25,904 nt of DNA from positions 1 through 25,904 of IMG/VR virus record IMGVR_UViG_3300024352_000322; one strand, 5' to 3'. Below the pieces are notes generated by a model. That model made no database searches, had not been told where the DNA came from, and saw nothing but the letters and a program-made list of their open reading frames with translations. The stretch's first letter is position 1; every line of letters begins with the position of its first letter. The DNA comes from a virus. Shown piece after piece: positions 5,003-12,010 of this stretch. The position numbers and the translations under genes are program-made.

Positions 5003-5487
5003 AAATCCGAGAAATTATCACTGAAAACATCTTTACCTGTGACTATCACAAGGTCATGGACGCTGTGGCCCGGCTCTATCAAGAACACTACAACGTCAAT
5101 ATCTGGGACAACGCTGAAGCACATGACGATGCTGCCAAGGTCCTGATGAAAGAGCATCCCACAGAAGACGAACTAGATTTTATCATAGACACAGCCGAGT
5201 TACCAGAACGTTTTATGGAATTGGACTTTCCTCTAAACGATGAACTGATGTTTGGAGTCACATCCACAGATGCAAGCCTAGATGAAGAACCAGCTAGCCG
5301 TGAGCTATGCCAAAGCGGTAAACCTGATTCAGCATTGGGCGCCAGCCAACTTGCTTCTTGCAAAAGCCAGGGCTACAGATCCAGAGACGGTGGCAAGAGC
5401 CACAAAGTAGGATCTGAACGTGTCAAAGTCCGCGGCAAAAAGATCAAAGGTAAGAAGTATGGGGGCCCACTACCTGATTGGTCCTAA
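4999..5487 (+). CDS. Probable virion-packaged protein with capsid-targeting-like N-terminus (162 aa)
   Basis: The N-terminus MKIREIITE-NIF fits T4 capsid-targeting peptides: about 10 residues, basic then hydrophobic, ending I-T-E, a possible prohead-protease site. Residues 10-90 are acidic and helical. From about residue 110 there is a distinct, strongly basic Ser/Lys/Gly cassette ('LGASQLASCKSQGYRSRDGG' to 'KKIKGKKYGGPLPDW') that I recall as a recurring C-terminal module in phage proteins of unknown function. A basic tail would suit DNA packaging in the capsid. ATGA overlap with the upstream gene. Confidence 0.6.
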   Translation: MKIREIITENIFTCDYHKVMDAVARLYQEHYNVNIWDNAEAHDDAAKVLMKEHPTEDELDFIIDTAELPERFMELDFPLNDELMFGVTSTDASLDEEPASRELCQSGKPDSALGASQLASCKSQGYRSRDGGKSHKVGSERVKVRGKKIKGKKYGGPLPDWS

Positions 5488-6042
5488 ATGCAAACTATAC
5501 ATCCATCCACACTACTCATAGCACCTCCGGGCATACCCGATCGTAGATTTCGTAACGCAGTGATCATGCTGACCCACTCAACTGAGCAGGGCGACTTTGG
5601 CCTTTGTGTGAATAGACAGACCACACACAGCCTACAAGAAGTCACAGAACCCTTGGACCTAGGACCCGTGCCCGATCTCAGCTTATACTGGGGAGGTCCT
5701 GTGAATCCCGGCACTATCTGGATGTTGCATGACACGGGCTGGAGCATAGATCAAAGCATAGAGATCGACAGTGACTGGGCCATGACCAGCCACGCTGACA
5801 TGTTCACAGCCATAGCAGATGGCCATGAGCCTTTACACTATCGTATGTTTATGGGATTTTGTGCTTGGCAGCAGGGTCAACTGGCCCGTGAATTGGTAGG
5901 CGAAAAACCCTGGAATCACAAACACAGTTGGCTGACCGCTGAGAATCTAGGCCCTGAGTGGTTGCTGGGCCAGGACCCTGATAAGATATGGGAATCAGCT
6001 ACTACTCTGAGTGCCCACCAGGCTGTCGATAGTTGGCTTTGA
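5488..6042 (+). CDS. YqgE/AlgH family protein (UPF0301, 184 aa)
   Basis: The family signature is visible in order: 'LLIAPPGIPDRRFRNAVIML' at about residues 9-28, 'GDFGLCVNRQT' near 36-46, 'YWGGPVNPGTIWMLHD' near 67-82, 'SDWAMTSHADMFTAIADG' near 97-114, and 'FMGFCAWQQGQLARELVGEKPW' near 122-143. The length matches bacterial YqgE (about 185). The biochemical role is unsettled; AlgH in Pseudomonas was linked to alginate regulation. The ATG follows the previous stop directly with no clear ribosome binding site, implying coupled translation. Its 3' end overlaps the convergent zinc-finger gene by 41 nt. Confidence 0.85.
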   Translation: MQTIHPSTLLIAPPGIPDRRFRNAVIMLTHSTEQGDFGLCVNRQTTHSLQEVTEPLDLGPVPDLSLYWGGPVNPGTIWMLHDTGWSIDQSIEIDSDWAMTSHADMFTAIADGHEPLHYRMFMGFCAWQQGQLARELVGEKPWNHKHSWLTAENLGPEWLLGQDPDKIWESATTLSAHQAVDSWL

Positions 6043-6280
6043 ATCTCTCCAACTTGGTCTGACAATAGATACAGAGCTGCACACCTGGCACTAGCTCTCT
6101 ACGTGCTTGAGGAATATCTTCCCCACACTCTAAGCAGAACTCTTCACTGGGCAGTTCAGCCTGTTTGGCCAACTGCTTGCGAACATTATCCACAGCATTT
6201 TGATTAGTGAACAGAGCTTGGATCTGTGCGATCTCAGCTTCTTCTTCATTGTTGTATTCAAATACTTCTTTGTCGTTCAT
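6002..6280 (-). CDS. DksA/TraR-type C4 zinc-finger protein (92 aa)
   Basis: Residues 49-76 carry 'CLECGEDIPQARRELVPGVQLCIYC', a C-x2-C...C-x2-C finger with the G-x-x-IP-x-x-R spacing typical of DksA/TraR proteins, which bind the secondary channel of RNA polymerase. The N-terminal part is an acidic helix (NNEEEAEIAQIQALF), as in short phage TraR-like proteins. It probably tunes host transcription during infection. Its start lies inside the end of the membrane-protein gene (23-nt overlap), so they are co-expressed. Confidence 0.85.
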   Translation of the reverse strand: MNDKEVFEYNNEEEAEIAQIQALFTNQNAVDNVRKQLAKQAELPSEEFCLECGEDIPQARRELVPGVQLCIYCQTKLERFKANYRQPGGHSE

Positions 6281-6536
6281 CTGATGTCTTTATGGTAGTT
6301 AATAATGAGTTGCGATGTTGTTTATACTTAGTCCAATTCTCTTGAATACGCTCTAGCACAAACCATTTGATCATGAATCCAAACACGATGGCTACACCAA
6401 CTCCAGTTACCCAGATACCATAGTCACCGCCCATGCCCCAACCCAGGCCTTGTAGAAACATGGCCAGTATGAACATCTTTTGCCATGCCTGCCAGCTTTG
6501 CCACGTCCACTTTAAAAAACCAAATAACTCTTTCAT
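6258..6536 (-). CDS. Small membrane protein (92 aa)
   Basis: Two hydrophobic segments are visible, roughly residues 20-38 (KMFILAMFLQGLGWGMG) and 40-62 (YGIWVTGVGVAIVFGFMIKWF), flanked by a Trp-rich N-terminus and a basic, polar C-terminal tail. No family is recognised. It sits 1 nt after the upstream gene and overlaps the zinc-finger gene by 23 nt. A ribosome binding site AAGGAG (in the stop region of the upstream gene) precedes the ATG. Confidence 0.7.
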   Translation of the reverse strand: MKELFGFLKWTWQSWQAWQKMFILAMFLQGLGWGMGGDYGIWVTGVGVAIVFGFMIKWFVLERIQENWTKYKQHRNSLLTTIKTSDERQRSI

Positions 6537-6537
6537 A

Positions 6538-6777
6538 TCACTCCTTTTTCTTTAGTTGATCAATAACCTGTTGTTTGGCCCTACGATCTAGATCAGCATC
6601 TTCTGCTTCTCGAATCTTATAGGCCATGAGATCTATAAATTCGCAGAGTGCTATTTTACCTTCGTCGGTGAGATGGCTGTAACCAAACCCAACTGAACTA
6701 TGATAGTAATAATTACGGTTGTTTATGATTTCTTCTAGTCCACCGTAGACTAGGTCTTTGATAGCACCTTTTTGCAT
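6538..6777 (-). CDS. Small protein of unknown function downstream of DNA ligase (79 aa)
   Basis: The ATG at 6777 lies one base after the ligase stop (TAATATG). The longer in-frame extension to 6990 is rejected because it would read 200 nt of the ligase gene in another frame. The product (MQKGAIKDLVYGGLEEIINN...) is helical, with a Tyr-rich stretch (NYYYHSS) and a basic C-terminus. Coupled to ligase translation; no family recognised. Confidence 0.6.
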   Translation of the reverse strand: MQKGAIKDLVYGGLEEIINNRNYYYHSSVGFGYSHLTDEGKIALCEFIDLMAYKIREAEDADLDRRAKQQVIDQLKKKE

Positions 6778-6778
6778 A

Positions 6779-8104
6779 TTAGATTTTCTCACCTTTTGTA
6801 AATCCGCGGAATCGGAGGAAGCGAGGAAAACGGAGCGACCATGTGTCCTCACTATCCTGGCTCCTAGTCGCTGCATCTGCACGGATCTCCACGACCTGCC
6901 CAGGTAGCGAATCCTTAGCCTTCCAAAATTCTGCTCTTTGTTCGTCTGTAAAACCCGAACCGCAGTTGACCACAATCCTTTTACCATCATCTACACCTTC
7001 ACAAACAATAGCACCCAACTTGCCTACATTTCGTCCTGTGCCTTCTTCTACAGCAGTAACAGCCAAAGATACTTCAATGAAAGGCTTCATCTTTAGCCAC
7101 GAAGTAGTGCGTTTGCACTCATAGGGTGCATTGGGTTCTTTGATCATCACGCCTTCGTAGCCAGCTTCGATCATTTCTTTCATGTAGTCGCGGAATTCAA
7201 TTTCGTCAGTGAACACATCCAAATCAAACTCACGTTGCGGAACGATGTTGATAAATCCCGAATCATCAAAGATCTTTTGGAAGTTTTCACGAAGGAAAGC
7301 TGAACGACGACGCTGTCCCATCACGCTCTTGCCCTGTTTGAACTCTACCAAAGGCACGATATCAAACAGATTGAGATGAGCATCTGATGCATTAACATTG
7401 TCCTTGCGATGCACCTGCTTCATGAGATCCTGGAACGAACCGCTCATGATCTCACCGTCTAACACATAAGACCTGCCAAAGGTGTCGATATGTTGTTGCA
7501 GATAATCTGTGATATGCGCAAAGTTTTCTAGAACTTTGCCGTTGCGAGTATACTGAGTCACAGTTCTTTGTTCAAAGTCTATGACAGTAAGACAACGGAC
7601 TCCGTCTAACTTACGCTCTACGATTTTTTTACCTGTGAGCTTGCTTTCATGATTGGCTGAATCATGACTGAGCTGACACTCAAACACAGGCACTGAATAC
7701 TGCGGTTTCTTAGATTTCTTAGCGATCTTGTTCACAGTGGTTTCAGATACACCACAGCGTAGATCTTTGATAAGGATACGACGATAGAAGTCGTTCCATT
7801 GTTCACGAGTGGCCACATCCATGGCCAACTGGATAGCATCACGAGCAGCATGACCGGTGAGCTCACGTTTATAAAGAGCTTCTGCCAACTGTTTGAAGTT
7901 GTCCCAACTTAGACCTTGACCGTCCTTGTCGCTGATTGGCACCTGTTTGACACCAAATGTATATAGGTTGTCTAGGCACATACGCACACCTTCAAAGAAC
8001 TCGTCTAGTCCTTGATTCATAGCAGATTCTAGCACAGCCTCTTTGGCCAGACGACTGTTGTCTGCTTCTAACTGTTGAATAATAACCTGTGGTTGTGTTC
8101 TCAT
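6779..8104 (-). CDS. ATP-dependent DNA ligase, T4 gp30 type (441 aa)
   Basis: This seals nicks in DNA during phage replication and recombination. All core motifs are present: motif I KLDGVR (residues 165-170, Lys165 being the adenylated lysine), motif III LDGEI (215-219), motif IV EGVMIK (317-322) and motif V WLKMK (336-340), followed by an OB-fold region. An N-terminal helical domain of about 140 residues matches gp30 (487 aa), so the protein is slightly shorter but complete. The perfect promoter at 8194-8222 lies about 90 nt upstream inside a small gene whose stop is one base before this ATG. As expected for a replication gene it is on the early-type strand. Confidence 0.95.
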   Translation of the reverse strand: MRTQPQVIIQQLEADNSRLAKEAVLESAMNQGLDEFFEGVRMCLDNLYTFGVKQVPISDKDGQGLSWDNFKQLAEALYKRELTGHAARDAIQLAMDVATREQWNDFYRRILIKDLRCGVSETTVNKIAKKSKKPQYSVPVFECQLSHDSANHESKLTGKKIVERKLDGVRCLTVIDFEQRTVTQYTRNGKVLENFAHITDYLQQHIDTFGRSYVLDGEIMSGSFQDLMKQVHRKDNVNASDAHLNLFDIVPLVEFKQGKSVMGQRRRSAFLRENFQKIFDDSGFINIVPQREFDLDVFTDEIEFRDYMKEMIEAGYEGVMIKEPNAPYECKRTTSWLKMKPFIEVSLAVTAVEEGTGRNVGKLGAIVCEGVDDGKRIVVNCGSGFTDEQRAEFWKAKDSLPGQVVEIRADAATRSQDSEDTWSLRFPRFLRFRGFTKGEKI

Positions 8105-8105
8105 T

Positions 8106-8279
8106 TTAAACTTTCTTGTTGATCCAATTAGGGTCCCACATTTCTTCTGTGAGTTCTGGATAATACAATTCTGGTGCTACTGGTAATTTAGTTATTATAA
8201 CATCGGGCGGCTGTTTTGTCAATTCGTTATAGGCGTTATTGCCGAAAGCCATTAACCATAGAACCAAAAGTGTATCCAT
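8106..8279 (-). CDS. Small protein with hydrophobic N-terminus (57 aa)
   Basis: An ATG at 8279, preceded by AGGGAG, opens a 57-codon frame (MDTLLVLWLMAFGNNAYNEL...). The hydrophobic N-terminus (residues 3-13) is followed by a Pro/Glu-rich tail ending MWDPNWINKKV. The stop is one base before the ligase ATG, so the two are translationally coupled if transcribed together. Unusually, a perfect promoter lies inside the gene, so transcripts from it would bypass this protein. Function unknown. Confidence 0.55.
   Translation of the reverse strand: MDTLLVLWLMAFGNNAYNELTKQPPDVIITKLPVAPELYYPELTEEMWDPNWINKKV
8194..8222 (-). promoter_or_regulatory. Perfect sigma70 promoter for DNA ligase
   Basis: TTGACA (8222-8217), 17 nt, TATAAT (8199-8194) on the minus strand, within the 57-codon gene upstream of ligase. 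Predicted start near 8187, giving a leader of about 80 nt. Confidence 0.85.
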
Positions 8280-8287
8280 ATTTCTCC

Positions 8288-8638
8288 CTAGACTATCACG
8301 TCTTTTGTTGTTTTTCTATTAGAGTAAATTTCGTAACTGTGATTATCACGCACCCAATTCGCAAATGACTGTGGATCGCATTCAAACCATTCTCGAATAT
8401 CTTTGGGTTCGATATCATCTGTGGATGTGAACACATAGATTTCGTAATGACGATGACTATTCATTTGAGCTCGCATGATCAAATGCTGAACGTTGAAACT
8501 AAAATTCTTTTCAACCTTCTTGCTCTGTTTGATGCTGTCAAACAAATGAGCCCTAGCCCAATTGTCGGGATGATATTTGGTGATTTCCTCAAAGAACTCT
8601 ACACCCAAATTATCCCAACTGACAATATAATAACGCAC
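8288..8638 (-). CDS. Small phage protein of unknown function (116 aa), GTG start
   Basis: The GTG at 8638 is preceded by AGGAG, and a near-perfect promoter lies at 8669-8697. The product (MRYYIVSWDNLGVEFFEEIT...) looks like an alpha/beta soluble protein: an N-terminal strand, aromatic helices and 'HYEIYVFTSTDDI' near residue 63. No catalytic motif is recognised. It is the last gene of the ParB-like/HNH segment and is followed after 8 nt by the small gene upstream of ligase. Confidence 0.7.
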   Translation of the reverse strand: MRYYIVSWDNLGVEFFEEITKYHPDNWARAHLFDSIKQSKKVEKNFSFNVQHLIMRAQMNSHRHYEIYVFTSTDDIEPKDIREWFECDPQSFANWVRDNHSYEIYSNRKTTKDVIV

Positions 8639-8668
8639 AGTCTGCTCCTAAATTCTTACTATGGCAAT

Positions 8669-8697
8669 AGTATAACATCAATCGTCATTACTGTCAA
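8669..8697 (-). promoter_or_regulatory. Sigma70 promoter (11 of 12 consensus)
   Basis: TTGACA (8697-8692), 17 nt, TATACT (8674-8669). It lies in the 3' end of the HNH gene at 8678-9142 and would give the 116-aa gene an independent transcript with an AGGAG leader. Confidence 0.75.
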
Positions 8698-9142
8698 CCG
8701 ACCTGCGATGATCGTGATTTAACCCTGATTTTTTAGAATTACAATTTTGACATAGAGTTTGGACATTGGTATCGTCATCGGCACCACCGTCTGCTTTTCT
8801 AATTTTGTGATCACCGACTAGCATATTACGCATAGTTCTAAGTTTGTGATCTTCGTCGTCCCATTTTTGAGTTTCAAACCAAGAATCTTCTTTTGGATTG
8901 TAGCCGCACCAATCACATACCCATTTGCGAGAAAATGTCCAAGGGCGGTCAATTCGACCCAATCCTCCATACTCTCTTTGTTTGATTTGATGACCTCGAC
9001 AAAGATGTCGATCATTTGGACCTTTAAACATCGTTAAAGGTTCATCACACCAACTCAGTTTACAAGTTGCACGACTTTCAATTTGTTCTTTGAGAGTCTG
9101 TGCATCCTTGCGTTTATCGAGAGTAGCATCTCGTAGAATCAA
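8678..9142 (-). CDS. HNH endonuclease paired with a ParB-like gene (154 aa)
   Basis: Zinc-ribbon cysteines CDWC (residues 76-79) and CQNC (131-134) bracket the HNH core: DH at 111-112, then 'KADGGADDDTNVQTLC' with the central Asn at about 126, and a trailing 'NSKKSG'. An additional CxxxxC pair and a HLC..H cluster occur near residues 27-51. It should cut DNA, as a homing-type, packaging-linked or host-targeting nuclease. The start overlaps the stop of the ParB-like gene by 4 nt, showing that the two are made together. Confidence 0.8.
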   Translation of the reverse strand: MILRDATLDKRKDAQTLKEQIESRATCKLSWCDEPLTMFKGPNDRHLCRGHQIKQREYGGLGRIDRPWTFSRKWVCDWCGYNPKEDSWFETQKWDDEDHKLRTMRNMLVGDHKIRKADGGADDDTNVQTLCQNCNSKKSGLNHDHRRSVDSNDD

Positions 9143-10293
9143 AATAAGTCTCCTTGACTAACAGGCCATAACGGATTCATTTTTGGCAATACGATGTCGG
9201 AAGTATTCTTCTTGAGTTGTGCCAATAAGAACGTTAAAGCAATTTTATTTTCGTTGTAAGAGATACCCCAAAGAGTTCCGTCCGGGCTTGGTTTATTATC
9301 ACGCCACCAATCTTGATAAGACTTTTTAGCTTTGGCGTAGAACTCGTCAGAATCAAAATCTCCGCCCATTGCAGTCTTTAGTCCGCGAGCCACATCGCCG
9401 ATATACTTGTCTGAGACATCGATCTTCTGAATCTTACACATTTTAAAGAAATCGTAGATCATCCAACTTTCTTTTGGTCGCACAGGTCTTGAACTTTTGC
9501 ATACTTTAAAGAAATATTTGGCAAAATACTCTGTAATAACAGGTTCGTAATTTGGATCAATAAATTCATCTAAACGACTGTAAGCTCCCGGCTGATCAAT
9601 GTCGTTGAATTTTCTATTAGTTAAGAAAATTTTGCAGTTTTCTAGAGCTGTGTATTTGTTCTCAACAACTTTCCATTCGCTATTGTTAGATTTATCTGCG
9701 CGAACACCAAAAACTTTTTGATGCACAATGTCAATGTGGTCTAACGGTCTTTTGGCATCACCGTTGAGAGAAATAAAACATTCACGCATTTCGGATTTTT
9801 GTTCAGATGCATATACAACAATAGGAACCTTACACTTTGAAATGTCCTCTCCTAGAACCTTAGATGCAATAATCCAAAGAGCAATAGCAGTGTGTTGACC
9901 ATCCCAACAAACATAACGACCGGGCCTTGTGGGTTCGCGATACACACAAATAGGCATCACCAAAATTTGCTTGAAGTGATCTAAAATATTACAGCCGTGA
10001 ATCAAATCATAAAGACGCTGTAAAGTGATGTCGATATCGATAAGATCGAGCGTAGTTTGTTGAGCAGAACAAAGAGTTAAATCATTCCACGTTTTAATTT
10101 GTGGATTGAGAGAACGAAAGTTATCAATGCTGTCTTCGAGTAAACTTTGCTTCCAAAATTCTTCACCAATAGAAGAACGCAATCTTTCAGCAAGACTTAC
10201 ATAGTGCGACTGACTTTTATGAAATTGAGAATTAACCTTGTCTGCGTATAATTGAGTAGCAGCAGGTGTTTCTCGAACAAGGGTTAATAGCAT
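9139..10293 (-). CDS. ParB/DGQHR-like protein (384 aa)
   Basis: The key feature is 'CWDGQHTAIALW' (residues 129-140), like the DGQHR/ParB-Srx fold motif 'DGqHR..A', preceded by a strand-rich region (ILVMPICVYREP) and followed by 'VPIVVYASEQKSEMRECFISLN', which resembles the 'F..lN....p' segment of DGQHR-domain proteins. The rest is helical with no recognised domain. Related proteins are DNA-binding or nuclease-associated partners, including DndB-like regulators. The 4-nt overlap with an HNH nuclease suggests a functional pair. It has its own perfect promoter and an AAAAGGA ribosome binding site. The stretch 8288-10293 looks more AT-rich than its flanks, which may point to recent acquisition. 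Confidence 0.6.
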   Translation of the reverse strand: MLLTLVRETPAATQLYADKVNSQFHKSQSHYVSLAERLRSSIGEEFWKQSLLEDSIDNFRSLNPQIKTWNDLTLCSAQQTTLDLIDIDITLQRLYDLIHGCNILDHFKQILVMPICVYREPTRPGRYVCWDGQHTAIALWIIASKVLGEDISKCKVPIVVYASEQKSEMRECFISLNGDAKRPLDHIDIVHQKVFGVRADKSNNSEWKVVENKYTALENCKIFLTNRKFNDIDQPGAYSRLDEFIDPNYEPVITEYFAKYFFKVCKSSRPVRPKESWMIYDFFKMCKIQKIDVSDKYIGDVARGLKTAMGGDFDSDEFYAKAKKSYQDWWRDNKPSPDGTLWGISYNENKIALTFLLAQLKKNTSDIVLPKMNPLWPVSQGDLF

Positions 10294-10326
10294 TTGAATC
10301 CTTTTAAAGTTACCTTAATAACTCTA

Positions 10327-10355
10327 ATTATAAATTCAAATGCTATGATTGTCAA
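10327..10355 (-). promoter_or_regulatory. Perfect sigma70 promoter for the ParB-like/HNH pair
   Basis: TTGACA (10355-10350), 17 nt, TATAAT (10332-10327), starting 2 nt after the stop of the upstream HNH gene. The leader of about 27 nt carries AAAAGGA before the ATG at 10293. Confidence 0.85.
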
Positions 10356-10356
10356 C

Positions 10357-10875
10357 TCAATCTAAACCCAAATAGGTTGCCCAACTTGGGTGACCCAAAT
10401 GATAGCCTTTCCGCTTACGTTTTTCGGCTAGATCCCAAAAGTGCGGCTTGTATGGTAAGACTTTTGGTTTGAACTTGCCCACATGAGCAGCCTTCTTGTA
10501 GTTGCAGGGCTTACATGCAGTGGTAGAGTTTTCCCAAGTGGTCTTACCGCCCTGGCTCACAGGATGAACATGGTCCAAAGTAGCAGTTTGATCTGTTACA
10601 TCTGTGCCGCAGTATTGGCAAACATATTCATCTCGCAAGAACACATTACGCTTAGATAGTCGCATGGTGTTCTTTGGCTTTTGGTATTCTTTGAGCAGCA
10701 GAACAGCTGGCACACGGGTTTCCCAGCGAGCCGATCTTACAATCCAATCATTGTGCCATTCTAACACAGTGGCCTTTTCCAAAACCATATATCGTATGGC
10801 TTCCTGCCAGTCTACAGTAGACAGCGGAAGTAAGCTGATAGGTTGCATGTCTGCATTTAATAGTAAAGTGCTCAT
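10357..10875 (-). CDS. HNH endonuclease (172 aa)
   Basis: A classical free-standing HNH protein: 'RNVFLRDEYVCQYCG' (residues 76-90), 'TLDHVHPVSQGGKTTWEN' (99-116) with the catalytic His and Asn, and 'CKPCN' (121-125) completing the zinc site. The N-terminal 70 residues (LLLNADMQPISLLPLSTVDW...) are the usual lead domain of this common bacterial and phage family. It is distinct from the HNH at 8678-9142. The leader is about 45 nt or more and contains a GAAA-tetraloop hairpin (TCGC/GCGA, 10898-10909). A TATAAT occurs at 10932-10937 on this strand without a good -35 box. Confidence 0.9.
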   Translation of the reverse strand: MSTLLLNADMQPISLLPLSTVDWQEAIRYMVLEKATVLEWHNDWIVRSARWETRVPAVLLLKEYQKPKNTMRLSKRNVFLRDEYVCQYCGTDVTDQTATLDHVHPVSQGGKTTWENSTTACKPCNYKKAAHVGKFKPKVLPYKPHFWDLAEKRKRKGYHLGHPSWATYLGLD

Positions 10876-10980
10876 TTTGATTTCAATCTAAAGGGGATCG
10901 CTTTCGCGACAAAGTATTTAACCTTCAGGACTATTATATACTCACTTAATGCCGAAAAGCAAGAGATTTTTGCTACATAC

Positions 10981-11009
10981 TTGACCTGCGTTACAATTTT
11001 CTATATACT
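10981..11009 (+). promoter_or_regulatory. Sigma70 promoter for clpP (10 of 12 consensus)
   Basis: TTGACC (10981-10986), 17 nt, TATACT (11004-11009). The predicted start near 11016 gives a leader of about 20 nt with AAAGGAAC before the ATG at 11037. The rest of 10876-11036 holds only divergent leader sequence. Confidence 0.75.
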
Positions 11010-11036
11010 GTAACTTTAATACAACAAAGGAACACT

Positions 11037-11627
11037 ATGACACTAGTCCCAATGGTAATCGAAACTACATCCAAAGGCGAACGTGCTTTCGATATCTACA
11101 GCAGATTACTCAAAGAGCGTATCATTATGTTAAATGGTCCAGTTGAAGACCATATGGCTAATTTGATTGTTGCTCAAATGTTATTTTTGGAATCAGAAGA
11201 TCCAAACAAAGACATTAACTTATTCATTAACTCGCCGGGCGGTGTGGTCACAGCAGGTTTGAGTATCTATGATACCATGCAGTTTATTAAATGTGATGTG
11301 GCTACCTATGTCATGGGTCAGGCCTGTTCAATGGGATCGTTTCTAGCCAATGCAGGTGCAAAGGGCAAACGTTTTATGCTGCCCAATGCTCGTCATATGA
11401 TCCACCAACCATCGGGCGGTGCAAGAGGTATGGCATCTGACATTGAGATTTCATACAAAGAGATCATGCACATCAAGAAACGTCTAACAGAACTTTATGT
11501 CAAACATAATACCCAAGGTAAGACCTACGAAGAGTTCGAACGTGATATGGATAGAGATAAATTTATGAGCGCAGAAGAAGCCTTAGAATACGGGCTTATT
11601 GATAAAATTATTGAGAAAAGACCATGA
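11037..11627 (+). CDS. clpP: ATP-dependent Clp protease proteolytic subunit ClpP (196 aa)
   Basis: ClpP forms a double-heptamer peptidase chamber fed by ClpX or ClpA. Full catalytic set: Ser in '[20 protein letters not shown]' (Ser98), His in '[11 protein letters not shown]' (His123) and Asp in 'MDRDKFMS' (about 172-174). The 'INSPGG' oxyanion region and the '[16 protein letters not shown]' handle are intact, and the length equals bacterial mature ClpP. It is therefore a cellular-type, probably active ClpP rather than a diverged capsid-maturation protease. No ClpX/A gene is in the window, so it may join host ATPases or mix with host ClpP. It overlaps the cupin gene by 4 nt. Confidence 0.95.
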   Translation: MTLVPMVIETTSKGERAFDIYSRLLKERIIMLNGPVEDHMANLIVAQMLFLESEDPNKDINLFINSPGGVVTAGLSIYDTMQFIKCDVATYVMGQACSMGSFLANAGAKGKRFMLPNARHMIHQPSGGARGMASDIEISYKEIMHIKKRLTELYVKHNTQGKTYEEFERDMDRDKFMSAEEALEYGLIDKIIEKRP

Positions 11628-12010
11628 ACCAACAACCAACAGGAAAGTTAGACAAGGGCTGGGGCTTTGAATTAGTCTGGGCCAACAACGAAAAATACTG
11701 TGGAAAGATCCTAGTATTTGAGCGTGTGGGCGCAAAGACTAGCCTAGTGTTTCATAGAGATAAACGCAAGAGCTGGTTTGTCAACGAAGGAAAGATTCGT
11801 GTAACCTGGACTGATGTAGGCACAGGCGAATTGAAACAGGCTGAGCTAGAAGCAGGCAAGACCGCAGACTTTGCAGAAATGAGCCCCCATCAAGTGGAAG
11901 CTCTAGAACCCAACACTGTGATATTTGAAGTAGGAACTACAGATATTATTGAAGACCGTTTTAGACTTGCACCTGGTGATACGCAAACGAAGCCTTCAGA
12001 GCAGAAATAA
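11624..12010 (+). CDS. Cupin-domain protein, mannose-6-phosphate isomerase type II-like (128 aa)
   Basis: '[22 protein letters not shown]' (residues 12-33) and '[20 protein letters not shown]' (38-57) match the lone C-terminal cupin of type II phosphomannose isomerases: the paired strands with a metal-binding His, though the usual Glu after 'K.K' is Ser. Such single-cupin proteins occur in phages and are thought to act on sugars, but a pure binding role is possible. ATGA overlap with clpP makes them one operon. The 3' end overlaps the convergent 5-aminolevulinate synthase gene by 50 nt, with no terminator between. Confidence 0.75.
   Translation: MNQQPTGKLDKGWGFELVWANNEKYCGKILVFERVGAKTSLVFHRDKRKSWFVNEGKIRVTWTDVGTGELKQAELEAGKTADFAEMSPHQVEALEPNTVIFEVGTTDIIEDRFRLAPGDTQTKPSEQK

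Noticed and set aside
6778-6990. N-terminal extension of the gene after DNA ligase
   Set aside because: It reads more than 200 nt of the ligase gene in another frame and gives an Arg/Ser-rich, unnatural sequence; the ATG at 6777 right after the ligase stop is better.
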